A DNA stretch of 64,000 nucleotides from Pandoraea horticolens (GTDB lineage Bacteria > Pseudomonadota > Gammaproteobacteria > Burkholderiales > Burkholderiaceae), in assembly GCF_902459555.1 (NCBI RefSeq), contig NZ_CABPSM010000011.1, positions 124,001 to 188,000 of the forward strand. The letters run 5' to 3'. The number at the start of each line of letters is the position of its first letter. The first letter of the stretch is position 1. The notes beneath the pieces were generated by a model. The model did not search any database and was not told the DNA's origin. It was given only the letters and a program-made list of their open reading frames with translations. The position numbers and the translations under genes are program-made. This document shows positions 36,792-44,971 of the stretch, piece by piece.

Positions 36792-38051
36792 TCAACTCGC
36801 CGGGCCGAGTTCGGCGAGCAGCGTCTTGAGTGGCGTGGCGGCGTCGGCCAGACGGGCCGGATCGATCACCGCGCGGCGGCCGACGAGTTCGCGCGCCGCA
36901 AGAAACTCCTGTGCACGGTTGATGCTCGCAGCGGCCACGACGGCGCCCTCACGCAGATAGAACAGCATGAAGACCGCCGCCCCTTGCGCGTCGGGCAAGC
37001 GGCGCTCCACCACGGCGTCGTGGCCTTCGGTCATGCCGACCATCTGCAGCTTCGCGTTGAACTGATCGGACCAGAACCACGGTGCGGTCGCGACAGCCTT
37101 CGGCGTGTCGCCATGCACCACGCTCGCGGCCACCTTGGCCATTTCGCTGGCGCTCGGCACCGACTCCAGACGGATACGACGGCCCAGCGCCGGGTGTTCG
37201 TGATGCGCGCAATCGCCCACCGCCAGAATGGCCGGATCGCTCGTGCGTGCGAATTCGTCCACGACGATGCCGTTCTCGACCGCCAGACCGGCTGCCTGGG
37301 CAAGTTCGGCGTTCGGGATCAGACCGATGCCGACGACCACGACGTCTGCCGGCAGATGTTTATCGCCGGCCACGACGGCGACAACCTGACCGGCGGCGTC
37401 CTGCTCCAGCGCCGTCACACCGACACCGACCTGCACGTCCACACCGTTCTCGCGGTGCAGCGTCGCAAAGAACCCGGCGAGATCGGCTTCCGCCACGCGC
37501 GCCAGCAGGCGCGGCGCCGCTTCGAGCACCGTCACGCTGGCGCCTGCCTTGACAGCGCTTGCCGCCACTTCCAGACCGATATAACCGCCACCGACCACGA
37601 CCACGCGCTTCCCCGGTGCGAGGGCTTCGCGCAGACGCTGTGCATCGGCAATGTTGCGCAGGTAATAGACGTTCGGCGCGTCGCCGCCCGGGATGGGCAG
37701 CGGGCGCACACGGCCGCCGAGGGCCAGCACCAGATGGTCGTAGCTCAGCGTCTGGCCGTCGTCGAACGTGACAGTGCGTGCCGCGCGGTCGATGGCCGTG
37801 GCCGTCACCCCGAGGCGCACGTCGATTTCGGCCTTCTCCCAGGCATCGGCCGGACGGATCAGCAGGCTGGCTTCATCGGCCTGACCGGCCAGAAAGGCCT
37901 TCGAGAGCGGCGGGCGGCGATAGGGCAGATGCGTTTCGCTGCCGGCGAGCACGATGCGGCCGGTGTAACCGAGTTGACGCAATGCGAGGGCGGTTTCGCC
38001 GCCGGCCTGACCCGCGCCGAGAATGACAGTCGTGGAAGTAGCTTCGGACAT
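36792..38051 (-). CDS. FAD-dependent ferredoxin-NAD(P) reductase-like protein
   Basis: The 419-residue protein has an FAD motif VILGAGQAGGETALALRQLG, the family stretch PYRRPPLSKAFLAG, a central NAD-binding motif VVVVGGGYIGLEVAASAVKAG, and ILAVGDCAHHEHP. This is the rhodocoxin/HcaD-type reductase that passes electrons from NAD(P)H to a ferredoxin serving oxygenases. It is the last gene of the leftward Rieske-ABC set, 92 bp after the inner-membrane permease. It is a plausible reductase for the Rieske oxygenase at 42533, but a ferredoxin gene is missing nearby. Confidence 0.9.
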   Translation of the reverse strand: MSEATSTTVILGAGQAGGETALALRQLGYTGRIVLAGSETHLPYRRPPLSKAFLAGQADEASLLIRPADAWEKAEIDVRLGVTATAIDRAARTVTFDDGQTLSYDHLVLALGGRVRPLPIPGGDAPNVYYLRNIADAQRLREALAPGKRVVVVGGGYIGLEVAASAVKAGASVTVLEAAPRLLARVAEADLAGFFATLHRENGVDVQVGVGVTALEQDAAGQVVAVVAGDKHLPADVVVVGIGLIPNAELAQAAGLAVENGIVVDEFARTSDPAILAVGDCAHHEHPALGRRIRLESVPSASEMAKVAASVVHGDTPKAVATAPWFWSDQFNAKLQMVGMTEGHDAVVERRLPDAQGAAVFMLFYLREGAVVAAASINRAQEFLAARELVGRRAVIDPARLADAATPLKTLLAELGPAS

Positions 38052-38143
38052 GAGGATGAAAGCGAGAGAATTTGGCCGTCAGTGTAATGCATCGGCGCCC
38101 GCGTGGCGTTCACGCTGTGGCTGACGTTGGCCAGACCATCGCA

Positions 38144-38971
38144 TCAGTTCATCGCATGACTCGCCGCTGTGGCCCGTCCTCGCAGCCAGTTGATGCTCGC
38201 GAACAGCAGCACCGCGAACACGATCAACATGGTGGCGACGGCGAGGATGGACGGATCGATGGCGTCCCGGATACCGCTCCACATCTGGCGCGGCACGGTC
38301 TTCTGGTCTGGCCCGCCGATGAAGAGGATCACGATGACCTCGTCGAACGACGTGGCGAATGCGAACACGCTGCCGGTGGCGACCGCAGGTGTGATGAGCG
38401 GCAGCGTCACGCGCCGGAACGTGACCCATGGCGCGGCGCCGAGGCCCGAGGCCGCGCGCAGAAGGCTCTCGTCGAACGACAGCAGCGAGGCCGTCACCGT
38501 GATGACGACGAATGGCGTGCCCAACGCCGCATGGGCAAGAATCACGCCGGGGTAGGAATTCACGAGTCCGAGCGGCGCGAAGATCAGATAGAAGCCCGCC
38601 GCCACGACCACGATGGGCACGATCATCGGCGAGATGATGATCGGCATGATGACCGAGCGCAACGGGAACTGCGAACGGCTCAGGCCAAGCGCCGCGAGCG
38701 TGCCCAGACACGTCGCAATTAAGGTCGACGCCGCGCCGATACCGAGGCTGTTGAGCAGGGCTCGTTGCCAGTCGGGGCTGGTCAGCGCCTGCTGGTACCA
38801 GCGCATCGAGAAGCCGGTCAATGGATAAGAGAAATACGAACCGGCGTTGAACGAGAGCGGGACGATCGCGAGAATCGGCGCAATCAGGAAGAACAGCGTG
38901 AGCGCGGTATGCAGGCGCACCCAGCGCGACGCCACACGTTCCGTCAGTACGGTATTGCGTTTGTCCGGCAT
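38144..38971 (-). CDS. ABC transporter permease, PotC-like
   Basis: The 275-residue inner-membrane permease has about six helices and the EAA-type loop around DESLLRAASGLGAAPWVTFRRVTLPLITPAV, which contacts the ATPase. It resembles spermidine/putrescine PotC. AGGAGA precedes the ATG. It lies 27 bp after the other permease gene, within one operon. Confidence 0.93.
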   Translation of the reverse strand: MPDKRNTVLTERVASRWVRLHTALTLFFLIAPILAIVPLSFNAGSYFSYPLTGFSMRWYQQALTSPDWQRALLNSLGIGAASTLIATCLGTLAALGLSRSQFPLRSVIMPIIISPMIVPIVVVAAGFYLIFAPLGLVNSYPGVILAHAALGTPFVVITVTASLLSFDESLLRAASGLGAAPWVTFRRVTLPLITPAVATGSVFAFATSFDEVIVILFIGGPDQKTVPRQMWSGIRDAIDPSILAVATMLIVFAVLLFASINWLRGRATAASHAMN

Positions 38972-38998
38972 GGGCTTGTCTCCTATGTCGCGAGCGAA

Positions 38999-40258
38999 TC
39001 AACCGAAGCGCAGCCGGTCGATGCCGACGATGCGGTTGAAGATGAAGTAGAAGACCGCCGTGAAGATCACGAGATACGCCGAGAGCGCGCCCGCGAGTCC
39101 CCAGTTGAGTTGCGTATTGGTCTGCATGGCGATGAGTTGGCTGATCATCTCGTCGCCCGCGCCACCGAGCAGCGAGGGCGTGATGTAGTAGCCAAGCGCA
39201 AGCACGAAGACGAGAAAACACCCGGCGCCTACCCCTGGCAGGGTCTGTGGAATGTACACCCGCACGAACGCTGTAAACGGATGCGCCCCAAGCGATTTCG
39301 CCGCACGCATATAAACGGATGGCACGCTCTTCATTACCGAATAGATCGCGAGAATCATGTAGGGCAGCAGCACATGGGTCATGCCGATCAGCACGCCGGT
39401 ACGGTTGAAGATCAGCGGCACGGGATGCGTGGTGATGCCCAGGCTCGACAACAGGCTGTTGATGACACCGCCGGGTTGCAGCAAGACGTACCACGCAGTC
39501 GTGCGGACCAGTAGCGATGTCCAGAACGGAACGATGACGAACAGCATCAGCCGATTGCTTTGCTTCTCGGGGAGATTCGCCAGCAGCCACGCGACCGGAT
39601 AGCCGAGGACGAGGCACAGCAGTGTTACGGTGGCGCTGATGGAAATCGTGCGCACGAACGCCGCGCGATACACCGAGGCGTTCTCGGGCAACGCGGCGAT
39701 GACCCCTTGCGACGTGACCTGCGCATCCATGCCGGCGAGCAGATAGTCCGGTGTGGGCGAGGTGGCGGCACGCTTGAGCAAGCGCCACGTCTCTGGCGCG
39801 CCCCAGCGCTCGTCGATCTCGATCAGCGCGGGCTTCCATGCCGGCGGCGCATCGCCGCCGACGGCGCGAGCGGTGCGCATGAGCAGGCTGCGAAACTCCG
39901 GCTGCGCGAAGTTCATGCGTCGTGCAATGGTACCGAGCTGCCCGCTTTCGTGTGCTTGTTTCAGGCCGGCGGCGAGCTGGGCAAACGTCGCCTCGCCCGG
40001 TACGCCGCTGCCGTCCCACGCGTCGAGCGCACGGGCGAGCTGCGGCATCCCGTCGGCGATTTCCCGATTCTGCACACTCCTGGCGAGCAGCAGCGCAATG
40101 GGCGCGATGAACGTCGAGAGCAGAAATACGATCAACGGCAACGCGAGCATCAGCGCCCGCATCGACGCGCGCCGTTGCACGCGCCGGTAAGCGGCGAGTC
40201 CTTCGGCGCTTGCCGGCGCGTGTGACGTGGCGTGAATCGATGCGGGCATATCGGTCAT
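38999..40258 (-). CDS. ABC transporter permease, PotB-like
   Basis: The 419-residue permease is longer than typical PotB because of a large periplasmic region between the first helix (LMLALPLIVFLLSTFIAPIA) and the transport core. The core has TISISATVTLLCLVLGYPVAW and the EAA-like loop MRAAKSLGAHPFTAFVRVYI. This long-loop form is frequent in polyamine/opine-type importers of Burkholderiales. It follows the binding-protein gene by 16 bp. Confidence 0.93.
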   Translation of the reverse strand: MTDMPASIHATSHAPASAEGLAAYRRVQRRASMRALMLALPLIVFLLSTFIAPIALLLARSVQNREIADGMPQLARALDAWDGSGVPGEATFAQLAAGLKQAHESGQLGTIARRMNFAQPEFRSLLMRTARAVGGDAPPAWKPALIEIDERWGAPETWRLLKRAATSPTPDYLLAGMDAQVTSQGVIAALPENASVYRAAFVRTISISATVTLLCLVLGYPVAWLLANLPEKQSNRLMLFVIVPFWTSLLVRTTAWYVLLQPGGVINSLLSSLGITTHPVPLIFNRTGVLIGMTHVLLPYMILAIYSVMKSVPSVYMRAAKSLGAHPFTAFVRVYIPQTLPGVGAGCFLVFVLALGYYITPSLLGGAGDEMISQLIAMQTNTQLNWGLAGALSAYLVIFTAVFYFIFNRIVGIDRLRFG

Positions 40259-40274
40259 CTCGTGCTGTTAGCCG

Positions 40275-41321
40275 TTATTGCGTAAGCCAGACCTGGAAAC
40301 GCTTGTTGATGGCGTCGGCGTTGTCGGCCCAGAAGCTCGCGTTGATCTGCACGGCGCGCTTGAAGTTCTCCGGCGCAGTCGGCATATCGGCCAGACGCTG
40401 CTTGTCGACCAACGCCACGGCATCCTTGCGCGGCGGCGCATAGGCGATGTACTTCGACAGATCCGCCGACGCCTTCGGCTGCGACGCCGAGACGATGAAT
40501 TTCGCGGCGGTGTCGGCATGCTTTGCGCCGGCCGGCACGCCCCACCATTCGAAGTCGTAGACCTGCGCGTCCCACACTGCCTTGAACGGTTTCTTGTCCT
40601 TCTTCGCGGCATCGTCGATGCGGCCGTTATAGGCCTGCACCATCACAACCGCACCATCGGCGAGCAATTGCGGTGCCTGCGCGCCGGACTCCCACCACAC
40701 GATGTTCTTCTTGATCGTGTCGAGCTTCTTGAACGCACGGTCCACACCGGCGGGCGTGGCAAGTACTTTGTACACGTCCTTCGGATCGACACCATCGGCG
40801 ATCAACGCCCACTCCATCGTGACCTTGGGCGACTTGCGCAGCCCGCGCTTGCCCGGGAATTTCTGCAAATCGAAGAAGTCGTTGACGGTGCTCGGTGCGG
40901 TTTTCAGCTTGCTGGTGTCGTACGCATAGATGGTGGACCACACCATGCTCGCGACCGCACACTCGCTGATCGAGCCGGGGATGAAGTCGCTGGTCTTGCC
41001 GAGCGATTTTTTGTCGAATTTCTTGAGCAACCCTTCGTCGCAGGCCGTGATCGCGTCGTTGGTTTCGAGGTCGATCAGATCCCATGTGGTGTTCTTCGCC
41101 TGCTCCATCGCCGAGAGTTTGGCCAAGCCGCCATCGTACGATTCCGTCGCGAACGTCACGCCGGTGGCTTGCGTGAACGGCTCGAACCAGGCCTTCTTCG
41201 CTGCCGCTTCGAAGGCGCCGCCGAAAGTCACCACACTGAGCGTTTCCGCTGCGTGCGATGTAACGGCCGCGAACGCGAGTACGGCGAAGGCGGCGCAATG
41301 AGTTTTGATGGGAGTGCGCAT
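40275..41321 (-). CDS. Periplasmic substrate-binding protein, PotD-like
   Basis: The 348-residue protein has a cleavable signal peptide (CAAFAVLAFAAVTSHA-AE) and a type II periplasmic-binding fold of the spermidine/putrescine family. Aromatic and acidic residues such as DLETND and WWESGAQAPQLLADG could make the cation-binding pocket. AGGAG precedes the ATG. The ATPase gene ends 1 bp upstream. The ligand is not predictable in detail; a polyamine, opine or other amine is likely. Confidence 0.93.
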   Translation of the reverse strand: MRTPIKTHCAAFAVLAFAAVTSHAAETLSVVTFGGAFEAAAKKAWFEPFTQATGVTFATESYDGGLAKLSAMEQAKNTTWDLIDLETNDAITACDEGLLKKFDKKSLGKTSDFIPGSISECAVASMVWSTIYAYDTSKLKTAPSTVNDFFDLQKFPGKRGLRKSPKVTMEWALIADGVDPKDVYKVLATPAGVDRAFKKLDTIKKNIVWWESGAQAPQLLADGAVVMVQAYNGRIDDAAKKDKKPFKAVWDAQVYDFEWWGVPAGAKHADTAAKFIVSASQPKASADLSKYIAYAPPRKDAVALVDKQRLADMPTAPENFKRAVQINASFWADNADAINKRFQVWLTQ

Positions 41322-41322
41322 G

Positions 41323-42507
41323 TCAATTGGCTCCTGCAGGTGCGGTCAAGATGAGGGACGGGGAAGGCGCGTTGGAAGAATGGATCGTTTGCGCCGTGCG
41401 CGGCGCGCAGGCGGCGAGAATCTTGCAGTCGTCATGACGCCAGGCGACGTCAATGGTGTCGCCGGCACTGGGCAGTGCATGACGCTGCGTGTTGGGGACT
41501 TTCACGACGATGGCGTCGTGCGAGCCGAGCGTGAGATGCACGCGATGGTGATCGCCGCAATACACGATCTCGTCGACGCGTGCCCGTACGACGTTGTTCT
41601 GTTGGTCGCCGTTCGGCAGACCGTCCGCCCCAGGGATGTGGGCGCGTTCGGGGCGCAGCGCGAGCATCGCATCGTCACCGGCGCTCAGCCCTTGCTCGCA
41701 GCGGCCGCGAATCATGCTGCCGTCCGACAGCGCAAGTGTCGCCCAACCTTCGTGAACGCTCACGACATGGCCAGTCAATCCGTTGTTCTCTCCGACGAAA
41801 TTCGCGACGAATGCGTTCTGCGCGTTCTCGTAGAGTTCGCTCGGCGGTGCAGCTTGCTGAATGCGTCCGTCGGAGAACACGGCCACGCGATCCGACATCG
41901 TCAGCGCTTCGGCCTGATCGTGGGTCACGTAGACGATGGTGAGCGACAGTTCCCGATGCAGCCGCATGATTTCGTATTGCATCGTCTCGCGAAGTCGCTT
42001 GTCGAGCGCGCCGAGCGGCTCGTCCATCAGTACGACGCTCGGCTCGAACACCAGCGCACGCGCGAGCGCTACGCGCTGTTGCTGCCCGCCGGAGAGTTGC
42101 GCAGGGCGGCGATTGGCCAGGTGCGACAGCTCGATCATGTCCAGGGCGCGTTTGACCCGGACGTCCTGTTCGGCACGGCTTACGCGCCTGACGGAGAGCG
42201 GAAAGGCGACGTTCTGCGCAATCGTGAGATGCGGGAACAGGGCGTAGTTCTGAAACACCATGCCGATGTCGCGGCGATGCGGTGGCTTGTCGTCCAGACG
42301 CTTGCCGTCCAGGCGAATCTCGCCGTGGGTGGGCGACTCGAAGCCCGCGAGCATCATAAGCGTGGTCGTCTTGCCCGACCCGGAAGGGCCGAGTAGCGAC
42401 AAGAACTCTCCCTTGCGCACATCGAGGTTCAGGTCGTCGACAACGCATTGCACGCCGTCATACGACTTGCTCACGCCCGAGAACGAAATGAAGGATGGAT
42501 TCGACAT
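41323..42507 (-). CDS. ABC transporter ATP-binding protein, PotA-like
   Basis: The 394-residue protein has Walker A LLGPSGSGKTTTLMMLAG, Q-loop GMVFQNYALFP, signature LSGGQQQRVALARAL, Walker B VVLMDEPLGALD and switch His in VTHDQAEAL. A C-terminal TOBE regulatory domain follows. This is the PotA/UgpC type of import ATPase. It lies 25 bp after the Rieske gene, so uptake and oxygenation genes are co-transcribed. Confidence 0.95.
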   Translation of the reverse strand: MSNPSFISFSGVSKSYDGVQCVVDDLNLDVRKGEFLSLLGPSGSGKTTTLMMLAGFESPTHGEIRLDGKRLDDKPPHRRDIGMVFQNYALFPHLTIAQNVAFPLSVRRVSRAEQDVRVKRALDMIELSHLANRRPAQLSGGQQQRVALARALVFEPSVVLMDEPLGALDKRLRETMQYEIMRLHRELSLTIVYVTHDQAEALTMSDRVAVFSDGRIQQAAPPSELYENAQNAFVANFVGENNGLTGHVVSVHEGWATLALSDGSMIRGRCEQGLSAGDDAMLALRPERAHIPGADGLPNGDQQNNVVRARVDEIVYCGDHHRVHLTLGSHDAIVVKVPNTQRHALPSAGDTIDVAWRHDDCKILAACAPRTAQTIHSSNAPSPSLILTAPAGAN

Positions 42508-42532
42508 CGTGATTGCGTCCTGTCTTCGAAAC

Positions 42533-43681
42533 TTAGGGCTGTGCCAGCTTGGCAGCCAGATAGCGTGCGAAATCGTAGTTCGGGCGCTCCAGCGGGCTCA
42601 GATGGCCGGGCTTCGCGAGCGGTGCATGTACGCCTCGGAACACGGCTTCCACACCGCGCCGGTCTTCGGCGTTCACTTCGTCGAGCAGCGCTTTGAGCGT
42701 GACCATATGGGCGTTGGCTTCTTCGTCGGCAATGAACTCGGGCGAGAGGCCGCCGCCGAAGCGGATATGCACCCGGTCGACGCCTCGGGGCTGGAGCACG
42801 AGATACCAGAAGTACCCAGGGGTGAGCGTGACGAGGTGCGTCGGGTAGATGGCGAGCAGCGCCGTCGTCTTGCGCCAGTGGCCTTCGAGCCGTGTGTTGT
42901 CCGGATGCGCGTTGCCGATGGGCAGCGTCGCTTCCTTGGTGATCCAGTGGTAGTTGAACGCCGGGTGGCCCGGCGGGCACTCCATTTCTTCGAGTTTCGA
43001 ATGGGGGCCTACCGTAGCGCGGTGCAGCATCGGCAGGTGGTAGCTCTCCATGAAGTTCTCGGCGAGGATCTTCCAGTTGGTGTCCCAGACGTGTTCTTCA
43101 TAGAAAGTTTCGATGTAGCCGGTCATGCCGTACGGCGCGATCAACTCGGTGAGCCCGGCGAGCTGTGTGCCGATGGGCGGTGCATCGTTATCGAGTGTCA
43201 CGTAGATCCAGCCTTGCCATTGTTCGCAGCGAATCGCGGGCAATTGATAGCGCTCTTTGCAGAAGCCGGCTTGCTGATCCATCATCGGCGCGCCTTTCAG
43301 CTTGCCGTCGAGCGAATAATTCCAGGCGTGATAAGGACACACGATTCGTCTGACGTTGCCTCGGCCTTCGAGCAGCACCGACATGCGGTGCAGACAGACG
43401 TTGGACATAGCGCTTAGCTGCATCTGCTCGTCGCGCACCACCACGATGGGCTGATCGCCGATCTGCGCGCTCAGGTAGTCGCCGGGCGCGGCGAGGACGC
43501 TTGCACGGCCGACGCATTGCCATTCGTGCGCAAAGATGTCGCGCTGTTCCCTCGCGAGAAATTCAGGCGATGTGTACACACCGGGCGGCATGGCCCGCGC
43601 GTCGTCGAATGGGCGTTCGCCACCGGTACGCAGTGCGTCGATGAGCGATTGCCCTGCGATCGTCCCAGTCTGGTCAGCCAT
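42533..43681 (-). CDS. Rieske non-haem iron oxygenase alpha subunit (CntA/GbcA-like)
   Basis: The 382-residue oxygenase component has a [2Fe-2S] Rieske domain with Cys96-His98 (CLHRM) and Cys115-His118 (CPYHAW). The catalytic domain has NWKILAENFMESYHLPMLH, giving iron ligands His215 and His220. The residue that bridges the two metal sites is Glu212, where ring-hydroxylating dioxygenases have Asp; a Glu here is reported for carnitine oxygenase CntA and relatives acting on quaternary amines. GGAGGG precedes the ATG. It is the first gene of a six-gene leftward operon with an amine-type importer and a reductase. A dioxygenase of an aromatic compound cannot be excluded. Confidence 0.92.
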   Translation of the reverse strand: MADQTGTIAGQSLIDALRTGGERPFDDARAMPPGVYTSPEFLAREQRDIFAHEWQCVGRASVLAAPGDYLSAQIGDQPIVVVRDEQMQLSAMSNVCLHRMSVLLEGRGNVRRIVCPYHAWNYSLDGKLKGAPMMDQQAGFCKERYQLPAIRCEQWQGWIYVTLDNDAPPIGTQLAGLTELIAPYGMTGYIETFYEEHVWDTNWKILAENFMESYHLPMLHRATVGPHSKLEEMECPPGHPAFNYHWITKEATLPIGNAHPDNTRLEGHWRKTTALLAIYPTHLVTLTPGYFWYLVLQPRGVDRVHIRFGGGLSPEFIADEEANAHMVTLKALLDEVNAEDRRGVEAVFRGVHAPLAKPGHLSPLERPNYDFARYLAAKLAQP

Positions 43682-43798
43682 GAAGCCCTCCGTTCATTCG
43701 CCGGAACGCTTCAGGCAACGTCGCAAGCCCTGGCGCACCGCACTCAACATGAACATCAATCTATCAAGCCAAATTGCCAGCCAAAATATTGTTTTTGG

Positions 43799-43828
43799 AT
43801 ACAGGGCAAAGGTTTTCCCTATGCAGCC
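43799..43828 (-). promoter_or_regulatory. Conserved 30-bp motif upstream of the Rieske operon (copy A)
   Basis: Read on the minus strand, GGCTGCATAG, a variable A-rich stretch and TGCCCTGTAT match a second copy at 44838-44867 with 23 of 30 identities and identical internal spacing. The site ends 118 bp before the Rieske start codon, in the same orientation as the gene. It is likely the binding site of the LysR protein encoded next to it. Confidence 0.7.
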
Positions 43829-43852
43829 TGTTTTGCACCGTTGCCCTGTGCA

Positions 43853-44782
43853 TCACTGCGACGACAGGTGCAGGCGCCGGATGTAGTTCTCGCAAAAGGA
43901 CGCGAAGCGCTCCACGACCCGTCGCGGCTTCATCGTGCGCGATTGCGCGATGCCCAGCATGGTGGCGTTGACGTTGTCTTTGAAGCGCTTGATGACGAAC
44001 TCCTCGCCGTCTACCGTGCGATTCGATTTGAGCGGGAAATTCAGCAGGCTGTAGCCCAGTCCGTTCGCCACCATGCCGCGCACCACTTCCGGTTGCGAGG
44101 ATCGAAATGCGGGGACGGGGCGGTTGCCGACAGCGTCGAAGAGCGCGGCGAAATACTCGCGGCTGTGCGGCAGATCGAGCATGACATAGGGCTCCGGCAA
44201 CAAGTCGGCAAGCGACACCTTGCGTGCGCGGGCGAGCCGGTGCGTGCGGGGCAGGATGGCGTAGGGCGGCAGCGAGAGCAGCGGCGTGAAGGCGATGTCC
44301 TCGCTCAGGTCGAGGCTGTACGTGAGGACGATATCGAGCGATCCGTCGTGCAGGCCGCGCAGCAGCCCGTCCTGATGCGCTTCCACCGTGCGAAAGGAGA
44401 TGCCGGCGTGCTCTTCTGTAAAGCGGCTGATGAGACCCGGCATCAGCGGCGGCGCGAGCGAGGCAAGACAACCCAGCGCAATGGAGCCGGTCATGCCGCC
44501 GTCCATCTCCTTGGCGGCCATTTGCAGTTCTTCGGCGGTCTTGAGCAGGTTACGTGCCTGCCCCAGCAGATCGCGCCCCGCTTGCGTGAGCGATAAGCCG
44601 CTCGCGTGATGCCGGATGAACAACTGCACGCCGAACGACACCTCGAGATCCGCGAGCGCGGTGGAAATGGACGGCTGCGAAATATGCAGCCGCCGGGCTG
44701 CGGCGGTGAAGGACAGTACCTCCGCCGTGACCACGAAATAGCGCAGTTGGCGCAGCGAGTAGCGCAGGGGCTGATTGTCCAT
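43853..44782 (-). CDS. LysR-family regulator of the oxygenase/importer region
   Basis: The protein has 309 residues from the ATG at 44782, chosen because GGAG lies eight bases upstream; upstream in-frame ATGs at 44788 and 44806 are less well placed. The helix-turn-helix is SFTAAARRLHISQPSISTALADLE, followed by an inducer-binding domain (GSIALGCLASLAPPLMPGL, then LDIVLTYSLDL). It sits between the leftward Rieske operon, which it precedes on the same strand, and the divergent monooxygenase operon. It is the best candidate to bind the conserved motif present in front of both. Confidence 0.92.
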   Translation of the reverse strand: MDNQPLRYSLRQLRYFVVTAEVLSFTAAARRLHISQPSISTALADLEVSFGVQLFIRHHASGLSLTQAGRDLLGQARNLLKTAEELQMAAKEMDGGMTGSIALGCLASLAPPLMPGLISRFTEEHAGISFRTVEAHQDGLLRGLHDGSLDIVLTYSLDLSEDIAFTPLLSLPPYAILPRTHRLARARKVSLADLLPEPYVMLDLPHSREYFAALFDAVGNRPVPAFRSSQPEVVRGMVANGLGYSLLNFPLKSNRTVDGEEFVIKRFKDNVNATMLGIAQSRTMKPRRVVERFASFCENYIRRLHLSSQ

Positions 44783-44837
44783 CGGCATCGCTCCATTGGG
44801 CAGCATGGTTCAAGGGCATTGTGAAACCGAAAAAAAA

Positions 44838-44867
44838 GCCTGCATAGCCAAATCCGATGCCCTGCAT
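44838..44867 (+). promoter_or_regulatory. Conserved 30-bp motif upstream of the monooxygenase operon (copy B)
   Basis: GCCTGCATAG, A-rich middle and TGCCCTGCAT align without gaps to copy A at 43799-43828. It ends 105 bp before the flavin monooxygenase start and points the same way as that gene. It also lies 56 bp upstream of the LysR start, so autoregulation is possible. AT-rich sequence follows it. Confidence 0.7.
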
Positions 44868-44971
44868 TTTTTAAATATATTTTTCGGATTCTGTCGAGGC
44901 GCGTAGATTGCCGCGAATGACCCACCTCTACGGGTCGTTGGAATCAATCTGCCTTCGGAAGGACGCAAGCC

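Noticed and set aside
43841-43852. Possible third copy of the TGCCCTG motif
   Set aside because: Only the seven-base core recurs, without the CTGCATAG part at the right spacing.
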